Shown here one piece after another: positions 14,601 through 25,984 of a stretch of 64,000 bases of DNA. The stretch is from the NCBI GenBank assembly GCA_963277665.1, contig OY728165.1:1151184050-1151248049 (forward strand), given 5' to 3'. Positions within the stretch are counted from its first letter, which is position 1. Every line of letters starts with the position of its first letter. The stretch comes from Viscum album. Its lineage: Eukaryota > Streptophyta > Magnoliopsida > Santalales > Viscaceae. Under the pieces are notes generated by a model. It ran no database searches and was not told the origin of the DNA. It saw only the letters and a list, made by a program, of their open reading frames with translations. The position numbers and the translations under genes were made by a program.

Positions 14601-17216
14601 TTGTCTTTTTCAAAAACAAGGTATTTTTTACTCTTATAGAAAAAGAACAAGAATAATGTTTTTAACATATATGGATTGGATAGGTTTTTACACATTCATA
14701 AGGCCTTAATATTGTAAATATTCTATTAGAACGTTATAAGGATATTTTGATGGAATCGATTTTCTTTTAAAATTTCAAGGCATTACAAGCAACAAAAATG
14801 TTTTCAAATAAGAGATGATATTTTCCAAAATAATTGTTTTCAAGAGTTTTTTCAAAATTATTTTCCATCTAAATTTCAATGATTTATGTTACATATATTT
14901 TACCTTAGAAATTATTTTATGCTTCTATTCTAATTTATTCTATGAATGGTAATTCCTATGATGGATTGGTATTCAAGAAACCCATTTCTTTTCCTTGGGT
15001 AATGTTTTGGTTATATGATATTTATGAAATCCATTTCATTACATCGGTTCCAATATGACACATGATTAATGATCTTTTGGAAAATCTAAGTATTATTTGA
15101 TTCTGAGATGGGTGGGACCTAAATCTCCCATTAATGCATTAGGTAAAGATTTATATCTAATTATATAGAAATAAATTCCTTCTCTGCCATGATGGTTATG
15201 AGAATAAACCATGACTACCAAGATGCTTATCATAGTCAACCATGACTAGAAAAATGGTATTTGAATTCAACTGATACTACAAAGGTGACATTGGTAGTGA
15301 TACCTTGACTTTTATAGAAATAGTTATTATATTATTATGTGACTTACAAGGTTGCTTTTTTATTCCTATAATATGATTTCATGGATCATTATTTTTATTT
15401 CATTATGATTCACGTATTTAGAAATAACAATCATTATTCCCGGATTGAGGTTAATGGTCTATGATATAAAGGATATGATCGTTAATTTCTAGGATTAAGT
15501 TATTATAACATTATGATCATTATAATTTTCACATATCTCCCATGATAAAGCAAACTAAGAATATTATCTCACACTTATTTCATGTTTCCATTCACCCTAG
15601 TTATCAATATATGTATTATTTTTAAGTGTCTATAAGGGTTTTAGTCTATAAGAACCATGTGGGAGGTATTGTATCTAAATTATATTATATTTTTTAGGTT
15701 TCCATGATTCCAAATGCAGTATAGTAATACATTATTTTGGAGTTTTTTTGTATACTGTATTATGTATTCCACAAAAGTGATGTAATTTAAATTAAGAAAA
15801 AGTGGGTCTATATAAATATCATATGTATCATAGAGATCATGAAGTACATTACCCATTTTAATGTTTAGACCGGTGGGAAACGATGTGGATGTATCTATGA
15901 GGATGAGTGTACTCCATTGTAGTTGAGTGGAAAAACTATATAATGTTCTTTCAGATAATGTACTACCCTAAGAGGCAATTATTCCTCATCATTCTTGGCA
16001 TAAAAGACCCTATCTTTCTAGTTTTCTGATGGGTTGGGAATGAACAATTTTTCTATAACTATACCCTGAGGGAAATCCTTGTTATCAATGTTTACATATT
16101 GAATTCAAATGATATGGGTGAAATAGAGAGTGGCATACTATCTTAAACCCTTGATATAAAATTGTAAAGATTCTTCTTCCATGATTTTGGGGATAAATTG
16201 AGGCTCTTAACACATATATTTTGGCGGGTTATATGGTAGAATGATGACAGAAGTTTATAATCCACTAGGAGTGATTCAAACTAAAGCATTCATAACATCA
16301 TATAAATTTCATCAATGTTACCATAGCTTCCGAGGTAACCAACTGAATGTTGTGGATATGGTATAACATCGTCTAGAATGACTGAAATAAGAACAAAAGC
16401 TTTTACACAGTGTGGGAATCCAAAATGTCAATTATGGAAGTCACATTTGGGAAAATCACCACTGAAAAATGATCAACATATAGAGTCTCACACATGATTT
16501 ATTTCTCTGAGGTAGGTCCATAATATAGATCATCCCTTGTGTTAATTGATTTTGGATGAGAAATTGGTGGTATAACTGCTTTAAATCAGTGTCATGTATC
16601 ATTACATGTTAGAGGATCCACTATTTGGTTAATTAATTTTTTTCATGGTGGTTCTTTTATATTGGGAGATACCAACGATATCTTCCCATCAATTTTTGAA
16701 TGGTTTTTCACCAATAGATCATTTTTGAGGGTAGTGAAACTCATCTTTGGATAATTAAATAGATCACCATGTAAAATAGTTTTCCCATACTAGAAAATTC
16801 CTTAATGATATTGGGTAGTTATAGAGAGGAACACTTGTGATGAGGAGGATGGATGCACCGTGATCCCTTGGAAGGGTGAAAAACCTTCCTCCACATTCAT
16901 GTATTTTCCATGTGATTTGGGTATCCTTTGAATTTTAACTGCTCAGATGGATAATTTATCATATATTTATCCTTCTATATATATCGATGATAATAAAATG
17001 GGTGAAGGCTCCATGATCATGTCTCATTTCCCCCTTAAATTTTATTTGGTTGTTGGGTTGACCATGAAATAGTGTTTCCCTGTATTATTCCTTTGGTAGT
17101 GGTGCTTCTGTATTATTTACATAGGAGGGATCTTCAGGGTAGGGTAATTCTTCAGCATGTGGAGGAGCCCCATTATGGTGGGAGGTAGCCCATGGAAGAC
17201 CTCTAATTTGGTTTTT
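11686..17216. other. AT-rich degenerate DNA, possible 5' LTR of old gypsy element at its left end
   Basis: The stretch begins TGTGACACCTC, resembling the inward ends of the two other LTRs in the window (TGTAACGCCCC at 33696 and 40028, TGTCACGACC at 60628). About 11.7-15 kb is extremely AT-rich with long A/T runs and no frames. A less AT-rich island at 13480-13740 contains short pyrimidine-rich stretches and could be an R/U5-like part. A short GC-richer spot near 14060 (ACCGTCTGCATG) recalls the hairpin module in the 3.7 kb LTR. I could not find the matching second LTR, so the LTR call is tentative. From 15 to 17 kb I see nothing specific. Confidence 0.3.
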
Positions 17217-17960
17217 TTATATACGGCGAGGGTCTCTATACATGTTATTGTCCGGGAAGGGATAACATCCCCTTTGACAGGTGTGGGAGTGGGGAGGACC
17301 GTCAATATTGTATGTGGAGACATGGGGAGGACCACCTTTATGGACAGCTGTAATGTAATGGGTAGGACCTCCATACATGCTTGTTAGATCATAATGAGGA
17401 CCTTTAATATGGTAACAATTTCCACTGGAAAGACTTCCAGTTTGAGGATCTAGAATACGTAGAAGGCCTATGTACTGGTTGTTGAAAGCATGGGGAGGAA
17501 ATCCACATTGATTGGTGGAAACATGGGGAGGACCACCATGTTGAGAAGAATGAGAATGAGGAGGTCCACCATGTTGATTTTCAATGATGTGAGCAGGACC
17601 TCCTCTATGACTGATTAGAACATGGGGAGGACCTCAACATTGTGAAGTGCATTTATGGGGAGGGAATACATAATTATCATTAATGATGTGGGGAGGAATT
17701 CTAATTGAGCAGGTAATAGCACATACATGGATTTCATAATAATTGGGATAGTTAGAAGGACCTTTTATTAGGTTGGTGACTATGCGGATAAGAATTACAC
17801 ACGAAAAATCACAATCACAGGCTAGCCCATAACAGCTAATTGTGGTTGCAAATATTGACAGTGTCAACTCATCTTTCTTATTGTGTGGCAGAGGTCTCAA
17901 TCCAAACCTGATAATAATGGAACCATTATTGTCTTTAATAGGGATATTTTGAAATTCCAC
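17217..17960 (-). pseudogene. Frame of 11-residue GGPPH repeats with one internal stop
   Basis: I do not recognise this family. The frame opens at the ATG at 17960, meets a TGA at 17634-17636, and continues in the same phase for 139 codons to a TAA at 17217-17219: 248 codons with a single stop, unusual in this stop-rich region. The N-terminal ~75 residues are not repetitive and include several Cys. From about residue 87 the protein is built of 11-residue units with a GGPPH or FPPH core followed by six variable residues, often ending QH, QC or QY. About ten of roughly fourteen units are clear; the middle ones are worn down. The TGA falls where a unit normally has Gly (GGA to TGA), so it looks like a point mutation. 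The DNA unit is 33 bp. It may be a proline/histidine-rich protein or a transposon Gag tail. Confidence 0.5.
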
Positions 17961-20164
17961 AAATAAGGATGGTCCATTGTAGCCATGGAAGATGATTCCA
18001 CATAATGGGAATTCTTAGTATCTTTCACCTGATGTTGGCATCAGGTTGTCTTAATTGGGGCCGAAAGGGAAGGGGTAAGGCTCACCAGTTCATGATCCTG
18101 AATATCAAGTCTTTTCTAGAACATAATGTGCCTAGTTTTAGAACAACATGATATCTCACATAAAAGATTCAAAACAAAAGTGACTCAGGCATCCACAACC
18201 TCCTTGATGCAGGTAGCTAGTCATATGATTGATTCGGGGATAGGAACATGATGTTATTCTTTGAGGGAATGAGGACTGGATTCTCCAAATGTGTCCCTTT
18301 GGGATGGTGGTGTTATTGAGGTGTGGAATAATATAGGTCCATGATGGCTAGATACCTTATGATAATGATACCCTAGAACTAAAAATGATGCATGAGGGTG
18401 TGAATCACCCTATTCTGGAGGATTTCAGAAGGTGAAATGGGGAATGTGTTCACATTTTCTTATGTCACATCAGAACTTGTGGTTGAAGTTGTGTCATCTG
18501 GACATTTAATGATAACATTATCCTGCCCCGATAGGTGAAAGAGGCATGTGATTGATTTCTTATGGATGAGTTCCTACAAATCTTGTGGATTCCTCTGTCA
18601 GTATAAGTATAAGGAAAATAATTTCCATTTCCCTAGTTTTATCCAATATTATAAAAAATAGGAGGACATGTGATGATAATTTCACAGAATGAGGAATTCC
18701 CATCATTTATTACCCCTATATTTTGTGAGCATTATGTTGGTCCAACTGTTTCCTTGGTGGACCCCATCCCAGAATATCTAGATATAGTGGTAGGTTAATC
18801 TGTTGATTTCTCAAATTCATCTACTCTTCAACATGTTTATGTCTCCCTCATAGAGTAAAATTCTATTAATGAAACTCATTTGTAGCGCACTCTCTTTGTG
18901 GAAACTAGTTAACAACACAAATTCTATCTAGACAATCCAGTGGGATCCTGAGAGGTCAACAAGATTTGTTTAGGGGAGTAGTAATGTTGGTAATCCCTAT
19001 AATTTTTGGGTGATGGGAAAATATGTCACATGTATTCTACCCCATAGGTGTTATTCTCATGTAATAATATTAAGTACAGAACCCACGGAATCCCATGTCG
19101 ATCAAGAGGAATCTATCGAATATGTCATATATCTTCCCAATGCATTCTCCTCAGACATTCAATGTTTTTTATGATGTAGTTGAACACATAAGAATAAATT
19201 GTCTAAGACATTCACCTTAAGCTTCCTATATTTATTTATAGGATATGTATTTGAGGAAAAAATTTTAATGTCTTTTGGAGAAGGATTGGGATGTCCAATA
19301 GAGATGGATTTTGGTACAATTTTAATGTATTATCAAGATGGAGTTTAGTGATCATGAGGACCCATATAGTTGGATTAAGGAGTTGTGTCCCTATGGAGAA
19401 AGATGTCACATCTAAAAGTCTACCCATGGGTGCATAAAAACACCATGTGGAGGTGGATCCAGTTGGTGTGTACCATAAATGGATGATTTCACAACATTTT
19501 GGTTAATTAGAACACCTGAGGATGTTTATTAGGGAGGTAAATTCCTAGAAGAGATCACCTGAAAGGTATTTCAATGGATGAAACAAAAATACCTGTGCAT
19601 GATGATCGAGGTTGTGGGTACCATAAAAGAAAATAATTCACGCTATGAAGTTGAAAAATACCCCATAGAGGAGGATCCTAAGGGTTGTTCATAATTCACA
19701 ATTTAGTGGGATCAGAGAGGGACATCCTTAGGATGGTAAAACCTAGGTTTACCATTGGTCAGTATAGAACCTTTGAGTGTGGTCCTATGTACCATATATA
19801 GAATATCTAGATAAAAAACCTTTTATTTTGATGTTGTAGTTTAGGGTTGTGTGATAAGACCAGCCTATGATATTTAATGTCATGTGGTAAAGATGATCAT
19901 GTTGTGAAGGGAGTGTCGATGAGGGAGGGTGTGGGGAATACACATATAATATACCATTCACTATAGTGTTTATATTTATTAGAGTTTCTATGGGGATTAT
20001 GCATTGAGTTACCCAAGGGATATGGATGAGAGGTGGTTCAAAATGTGAGGGGAATTTTCTATAAATTCCCAACCATAATCTTTACATATCTTTTGGGTTA
20101 ATTAAATACGTTTTCTTTTAGTCAAATGAAAGATATTTTATGTTTTAGAGATTTATAGAATAAT
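17961..20164. other. Degenerate DNA without recognisable genes
   Basis: No frame longer than about 95 codons and no motif I can name. The region ends at the 3' edge of the Sirevirus-like element. The five bases at its right end (20160-20164, ATAAT) are the likely target-site duplication of that insertion, so this is part of the pre-insertion sequence. Confidence 0.4.
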
Positions 20165-20704
20165 TTTTGAGATGGTATGTGAGTAAGATATACTCTATAA
20201 TACCAAATTTAGGATCTAAATAATTAAAATACTGAATAGAGTATCTAATGATGCTTGAAATACAAAAGGGGATGAATTGTATAATTTGAAAGATTCTTTT
20301 GGAAATTTTAAAGACGGTTATGATTAACAACATTAAACAAGGTAATTCAGAAACCCTGTATGTTCTACACACTTTCATGATTTAGGAAAAATGATTCCAA
20401 GAAAGTCAATCTAGAAAGATGGTTATGGAAAGTGAAACTTAATAAAAGTTTAAAAAGATAATTATTTTACCTCAAAGCAAATAGAATCTTACTAAATCAG
20501 AGTATACAATTATAAGAAAGTATAAGATAGTTATACATTCCTTAACAAATAATATGCAGTAAAAAACGTGTAACAAGACAAGTAATAAGTAGTAAATCTT
20601 TTAACCTAAAGAGAAGGGCATCTAACTACCTTGGATAAAGGTACCTTGATTTATACTTTATTGAAAGTCTGTCTTACCCACAATAGAGTAATCCCTCGAT
20701 AAGA

Positions 20705-20885
20705 AAATCGGAGTCTGTCTTGCTATCCACGCAAGCCCTAAACTTCAAGGTAGCCGTCACCTCTGTCTTCCTCAGCAAGGAAGCCCTCAAATTCATGGTA
20801 GTTGGCACCTCTGTCTTCATCAGCAAGGAATCCCTCAAATTCAAGGCAGTCGACACCTCTGTCTTCCTATCCCCAGAAGCCCTAG
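20705..20885. repeat. 48-bp tandem repeat in the 3' LTR
   Basis: Three full units and a partial fourth, each containing the core ACCTCTGTCTTCCTCAGCAA. The unit is exactly 48 bp, so on the plus strand (antisense to the element) it gives a 16-residue repeat with the core TSVFLSKEAL inside a 93-codon frame (20720-21001). The same array, more worn, is in the 5' LTR at about 31790-31965. I regard the frame as a by-product of the repeat length rather than a proven gene. Confidence 0.75.
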
Positions 20886-21038
20886 AATGTAGTCAGCAAC
20901 ATTTAGAGTCTCACAAAGAAAATCTGAACAAGAAGTTCAGTACAGAAAAAGCATTAAATCCTCTCTCTCTAGAAATCTCTTCAGCAGCATGTAATCTCTA
21001 GATTGATCTACTTGTCATGAGCTCTTTCAAATGAGCTC

Positions 21039-21049
21039 CTACTTATAGG
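21039..21049 (-). promoter_or_regulatory. TATA-like motif in the 3' LTR
   Basis: On the minus strand it reads CCTATAAGTAGG; the same place in the 5' LTR (32119-32130) reads CCTATAAATAGG, a good plant TATA box. A second candidate, CCTATAAATAC, lies at 21696-21706, conserved at 32779-32789. The sequence does not tell which one sets the transcription start. Confidence 0.45.
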
Positions 21050-21299
21050 GATGGCTTCAACGGTCGGCTCCCTCTTGCAACTGTATTATTTTTCCTTGAA
21101 TTTTGGAGGTACCTGTACACTTGTCACTCAAATAACGGTTAGTTAGTAACTAAATGCACAACATCGTTTTATAAAAAAACAAGTATAAGCCAAAATATTG
21201 TTACCTAAATAAAATCCAATATTCAGAATGTAATCAAATAAATGTTCAGTGTGTAACAAAAAAAAAGGAGTCAATAATACAAGGATAATCAGATGCTAT

Positions 21300-21660
21300 A
21301 TTCTAGGAATTCGGAACCTAAACTCTATAGAATTCCAGAATCTGAATTTCAAGGAAATTTGGAATCTTTATTCACAAGAATTCAGAAACAGAACTTACAA
21401 TGTTCAGAGTTAGAGATCATATGAATTTGAAGTCATAGATCCTAAGAGTTCAGAGTCTGTATTCAGAGAAATTCGAGTCAGAACATGGAAAATTTTGTAA
21501 CCAAAATTCATTTTCAGAATTCGGAGTCAGAAATCATAAGATTTCATAACCATAATTTGTATTCAGAATTCAGAGTCAGAACTGAGAAGTGTTCATAAAA
21601 AGAATTCATATTCAGAATTCAGAGTTAGAACTCACAAGAGTTCGTAACCAGAATTCTGAG
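21300..21660. repeat. ~23-bp GAATTC-containing repeat array in the LTR
   Basis: About fifteen degenerate units built around AGAATTC and GAGTCAGAACT, alternating with AGTTCGTAACCAG-type units. The matching stretch in the 5' LTR is about 32385-32750. In element sense this lies in the first third of the LTR, upstream of the second TATA candidate, as U3 enhancer repeats often do. A regulatory role is inference. Confidence 0.7.
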
Positions 21661-21980
21661 AATTCAGATCCTAAAACAGAAGGCTTCATATCTAGGTATT
21701 TATAGGATCATGAGGTTTTTGTTACAAACCGAATTTTACACTTGGGAAAATTATGATATGTAAAATAAAATCATGGTAAGGATAAATTTCATTTGGGAAG
21801 GAAATTGTTCCTTATAGAAGTAAAACATATGGTAAAAAGAGATTTTCCTTGTGAAAAGATGTATGTGATTTTCAAAAAAATAAATAATTGTAAAGACATA
21901 AGGAAACATTATTGACTTAACAATCACCCCCAATTATGAAAGAATGGAAAATTCATAAGGAAAACCTTATTGACTCAACA

Positions 21981-22440
21981 ATCTCCCCCTTTTTGGAAAG
22001 CACATTTATCCTTATTAAAAATAACATAAGGACTTAGAAAAATCTTTCATAGATTATGAAATAAAACTTCTCTCCCTTTTCATATTGGAAAAGATAAATA
22101 CGACTAACTCCCCCTTATTCTTTGAAACACAAAGGATCATATTGTAGATTTCTAGAATGATATTTTTCATTATCTTGAGTATGGAAATCACTGTAATAAA
22201 AACTACCCCTCAGATAAACTCCCCCATCTTTAGGGATATTTCTTCTTTACATAGAATTATTTTTTCCTTTCTCCCCCTTTGTGATTTTCAAAAACAATTA
22301 GAGGGAATGGAAAAGAAATTATAGTACCTAAAATATTAGTACAAATCCTGAAAACAGAAATGACCAAACAAATTTTCATTAAGATTAGATGAATTTTTAT
22401 AAGGAAAGAAAATAAAACAAAAAATCAAATTGGATCTATT
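21981..22440 (-). promoter_or_regulatory. Multiple polypurine tracts upstream of the 3' LTR
   Basis: The tract abutting the LTR (21981-21996) reads, on the minus strand, CCAAAAAGGGGGAGAT followed by TGTTG. Further copies of the AGGGGGAG type occur at about 22069-22080, 22107-22119, 22218-22230 and 22270-22281, and one lies inside the LTR at 21923-21934. The tract primes plus-strand DNA synthesis in reverse transcription. Several copies ahead of the 3' LTR are known for Sireviruses, which supports the genus call. Confidence 0.8.
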
Positions 22441-24871
22441 TTCCTTCCTTATCATTGGATATCAATTTCTTCACTATTGTTTTTAGTTTATTTTTCTCTT
22501 TGTGATCTTCCTCTACTTGCTTCTCTAAGACTTTGAGCCTATCATCTTGAGCCTTTAGAGCCTCTGCCTGAACCTTCAACAAGTTATCTTGCTTGAATAG
22601 CTTCTCTTCGATCTCGATATGAAGATCCATTTCCTTCTTCCAGCTTCAGGCAACAGAATACAACTTCCCAATCAGATACTTGACCTCATAAATCCAAGTA
22701 TTATGTTCAAGGTTTATCTTTTCCTCAAAGCTATTTGTGAGATCCTTGATTTTTCTATCATCAGTATCAAATGCTTCCTTAACTACATGTTGAAACTCAT
22801 CACACTCTCTAAAGTCTTCAACTATTTTGATTAAGCGGATAACCAATTTCTGACAATATTTTTTATGAGCATCATAGTTGATAAAGAAGTTCTTGAAATC
22901 AGCCTCAAGTTAAACACATTTATCCATCACCATGGATACTGAATCTGATTTTTTATTCATGCTGTGTTGGAGCATCTGACATTTGGATTCAATTCTTGGA
23001 AAGATCGAAATGGTTTCAACATGGTTTTTCAGATATTGAATGACAAAATCATTTCCTATGGAAGATGATTCCGAGTCTGAGAGTTTTCATGGTGAGAACT
23101 CTTCCTCTAGATCGACAAGCTTCCTCTTCGAAGATGTACCGAATTCCTTTTTTCATTAAAGCAACTTTAGTAGGTGTATCCTCAGACACATGTTTTCTCT
23201 TATAGGTTCTTGAAACAACTTCCTCATCAAGAGACTCATGTTCACTGTCAGACAGTTGAACAACTCTATCTTCATCTATCTTCTCCTTCTCAACTCCTGC
23301 CTCAACATCTTTAAAGAGCTTATTCAATTCATCTACATCTTTTTCATAAACCCTAGGAGTAGCATGCTTAAAGAGATTATTCAACCCTAGTTGAATGAAA
23401 TGTTGATTATGACTCTGTTCCTTAAAGAGCTTATTCAATTCATCTTCATCTTTTTCATCAACCCTAGGAGTAGCATGCTTTTAATATTCGGCTTGAGAAC
23501 TGCAGATTTACAATTTATTAGAAGCAATTTCCTTCTCATGAAAGTATTCATCTTACTGTATGAGGTCTTCTGTGTCATCACTACTTTCTTGTTCTTGCAC
23601 TTCTTCTACAACTTCCTTCTCTTCAACAACCTTCTCTTGGGATTTTTATGGAGTCATGTACTTCTTCCCCGGAGTCTTAGGTAAGGGTTTAACAAAAAAA
23701 TATTTTGTTATGGGAATATTCTCATATTCTATTTCAGTGTCCCTCAAAAGGGATTGACAAATTTCAACCTCAGAAATTTTATTATATTTATTTTTTTCCT
23801 TGGTATGCTTCTCAAGCTCCTCAGCTACCTTCTCTTTCAAAGATTTGGCCTCTACAGGGTCTAAACCAAAATGTGGTTATTTTTCCTTCCGATTATTTTT
23901 GTCTTCCCACCACTTTGCAACCACCTCATTCGGGTAAGCATTCTACTTCATGGGATTTGGAGTTGCGGATTGAATTTCCTTTGCTTTAGGGATTTTTCTA
24001 CTTCTTCTACCTATTTCAATTTCCACTTCTTTCCAGCCTATTTTGATGGTTTAGGATCCTCTTGTTCCTTCCGAGTAGCATCAAACTCTTCCTCTGGTAA
24101 GTCAAAGAATTCTTCAGTCTTTTTAAAGAAACCAAATTTCATCCTCTTGAGAGTATCATCACTGATTGTCATAACTTTTCAATTAATCGACTTTGAACTG
24201 TAAGGGATTTTGAAGGACTCCAACCACCGAACAATAATCTTGTAAAGAATATATGGGTACATAAGAATATGAGCATTCATGTTCCCATTCTTGATATTCT
24301 CAATCGTAATAAGAATATTCTTCATCATATTGATCTTCTATAGATTTACCAAAAAATCCAAGATATACATATCACTCTTCTTCAGCGTGTCTTTGTCACC
24401 CTTCATTGGAATGATAAACAATTGAACCCACAACACAAGGATCCGATTATTTGTATAAGGATTAGAAATCTTCAGAGTCATGAAATCTAAAATTCCAGGA
24501 CACTCTATAGCTTTCACCCTGACGAAACATCCTTTTACATCGGGAAACTTATGAGAACAAAATTCAGCTTCCCCTTTGAATGGAACTCCAACTAAGCTGG
24601 TTGCCTTAGTGTAAGATAAATCATAGGCTTTTCCATAACTTTTGAATGAAAACTTCTCTCTCCCTTCTTCTTTAAATAAACTTACTGACTCATAAAACAT
24701 AATAAGAAGAACCTGATACACCATGTCATGAGCTACTGGATTTGAAATAAAAACGCTTTCCCATCCATTGAGTTTGATATTCTTCGAGATTATAGAATCA
24801 TACTTGTTGAATAAACTGGGATGCACCAACCTCTGTAAATTTTACACTATGAAATGGACGTGACATTTGAA
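22436..24871 (-). pseudogene. Env-like (plant 'transposon protein' type) gene of the Sirevirus element, broken
   Basis: This occupies the slot between pol and the 3' LTR where Sireviruses carry an envelope-like gene of unproven function. The likely start is the ATG at about 24871; a frameshift near 24800-24830 leads into a 163-codon frame (24338-24829). That frame resembles the conserved globular domain found in plant 'putative plant transposon protein' entries: an aromatic-rich N-terminal half, then an R-I-L..W block and an acidic/lysine pair before a D-M-Y-I-L-D helix. The middle (about 23050-24200) is acidic, Ser/Glu/Lys-rich and low in complexity, with a tandem duplication of about 111 bp (23313-23370 against 23424-23482). 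The C-terminus (22436-22630) has strong heptad character with Lys/Glu/Leu, probably a coiled coil. I see no signal peptide. Several stops and shifts inactivate it. Confidence 0.65.
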
Positions 24872-25359
24872 TATTATTGAGAAGTAACTTCACCAGACAT
24901 TCAGATTTGAGCAAAGTTTGAGAGGTTCGGAACAAGCTTTTGAAAGGGGAGCAGAGTTCCGACACACAGAGGCTTGAAAAACGATGTAGGACAACCCATC
25001 GGGGGTCCTTTATATAGGCGTTTAATGTGATGATACTACATCCAAACTCTATCAAATTGATAAGAATTATTCTGATCATATTTGATGGTTAAAATGATAT
25101 CCACAAGGAAAATTTGGCAAGATCCGATATTTTGAGGTTTTTAAATGAAAACATTTAGATTTAAGGAAACTAGAATCTAATAAATTTTAAAAACAAAAGA
25201 AACTACCAGCAAGTAAAAGGTGATTATGAAAACTCTATAAAGAATCATACCTTTCATATTACTAAGAAAATTATTCGTATTGAGGAAAATTCTTCATGAA
25301 GGACTTTTATTTCTGAAATAAAAACTTGAGTATGAAAAAAACATGAGTACGTAGATCTT
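24872..25359. other. Non-coding spacer between env-like gene and minisatellite
   Basis: Element interior without a gene. On the minus strand it holds TATATAAAG (near 25012-25020), about 140 bp upstream of the env-like ATG. This might serve as a subgenomic promoter, but it is a single motif and no more than a suggestion. Confidence 0.4.
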
Positions 25360-25872
25360 CATTACAAAAATATTTATTATGAAAATATTCATCATGAAAA
25401 TCTTAGACTATGGAAAAAAATTAGCAAATATTCATTATGAATAATTTTGAAAAACTCCATTACAAAAAAATATGAAACACTACCTTATGAAAAATATGAA
25501 AAACTTAATTATGAAAAACATGAAAAAAGTTATTATGAAAAACATGAAACACTTCATTACGAAAAATATGAAAAACATCATTACGAAAAACAAAAAAAAA
25601 TCTTTATTACAAAAAATATGAAACAATTAATTATCAAAAATATGAAACACTTTATTTCAAAAAATATGAAACACTTCATTTCGATAAACATGAAACACTT
25701 CATTACGAAAAATATTAAAAACGTCATTATGAAAAACATGAAAAGCTCTATTACGAAAAACATGAAACACTTCATTAAAAAATATATGAAATACTTCATT
25801 ACAAAAAACATGAAAAACATCATTACAAAAAACATGAAACACTTCAATAAGAAAAATATGAAACACTTATGA
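25360..25872. repeat. 24-bp minisatellite in the element interior
   Basis: About eighteen units related to AAACACTTCATTACGAAAAA plus an A/T-rich end (ATATG or CATG), degenerate towards the left. Since 24 is a multiple of three, long frames appear on both strands (for example 25447-25872 plus, with repeated KHFITKNM), but these are produced by the repeat and I do not call them genes. It lies between the end of pol and the env-like frame. Confidence 0.85.
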
Positions 25873-25984
25873 ACAAATATACCCCCTATGAAAATGATAT
25901 TTTTACTGTAAAGAGATTGGTTTAACAGATAGTTTACCCGGAATATCACCTTACGGTTATTATTCATAAATTCTATTTAATGTA

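Larger units (their letters stand above)
20165..21980 (-). repeat. 3' LTR of the Sirevirus-like element
   Basis: Direct repeat of 31241-33062, about 1816 bp. In element sense it starts TGTTGAGTC right after the polypurine tract at 21981-21996 and ends at 20165, where the expected terminal CA has mutated (the plus strand reads TT instead of TG). It holds a roughly 23-bp GAATTC-containing repeat array (about 21300-21660), TATA-like motifs at 21696-21706 and 21039-21049, and a 48-bp repeat array (about 20705-20885). Confidence 0.9.

Noticed and set aside
17157..17387. Plus-strand 76-codon frame
   Set aside because: It is the shadow of the minus-strand GGPPH repeat frame, which is longer and explains the periodicity.
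25447..25967. Long Lys/His/Phe-rich frames on both strands
   Set aside because: They follow a 24-bp tandem repeat that is a multiple of three; no start context, domain or neighbour supports a gene.
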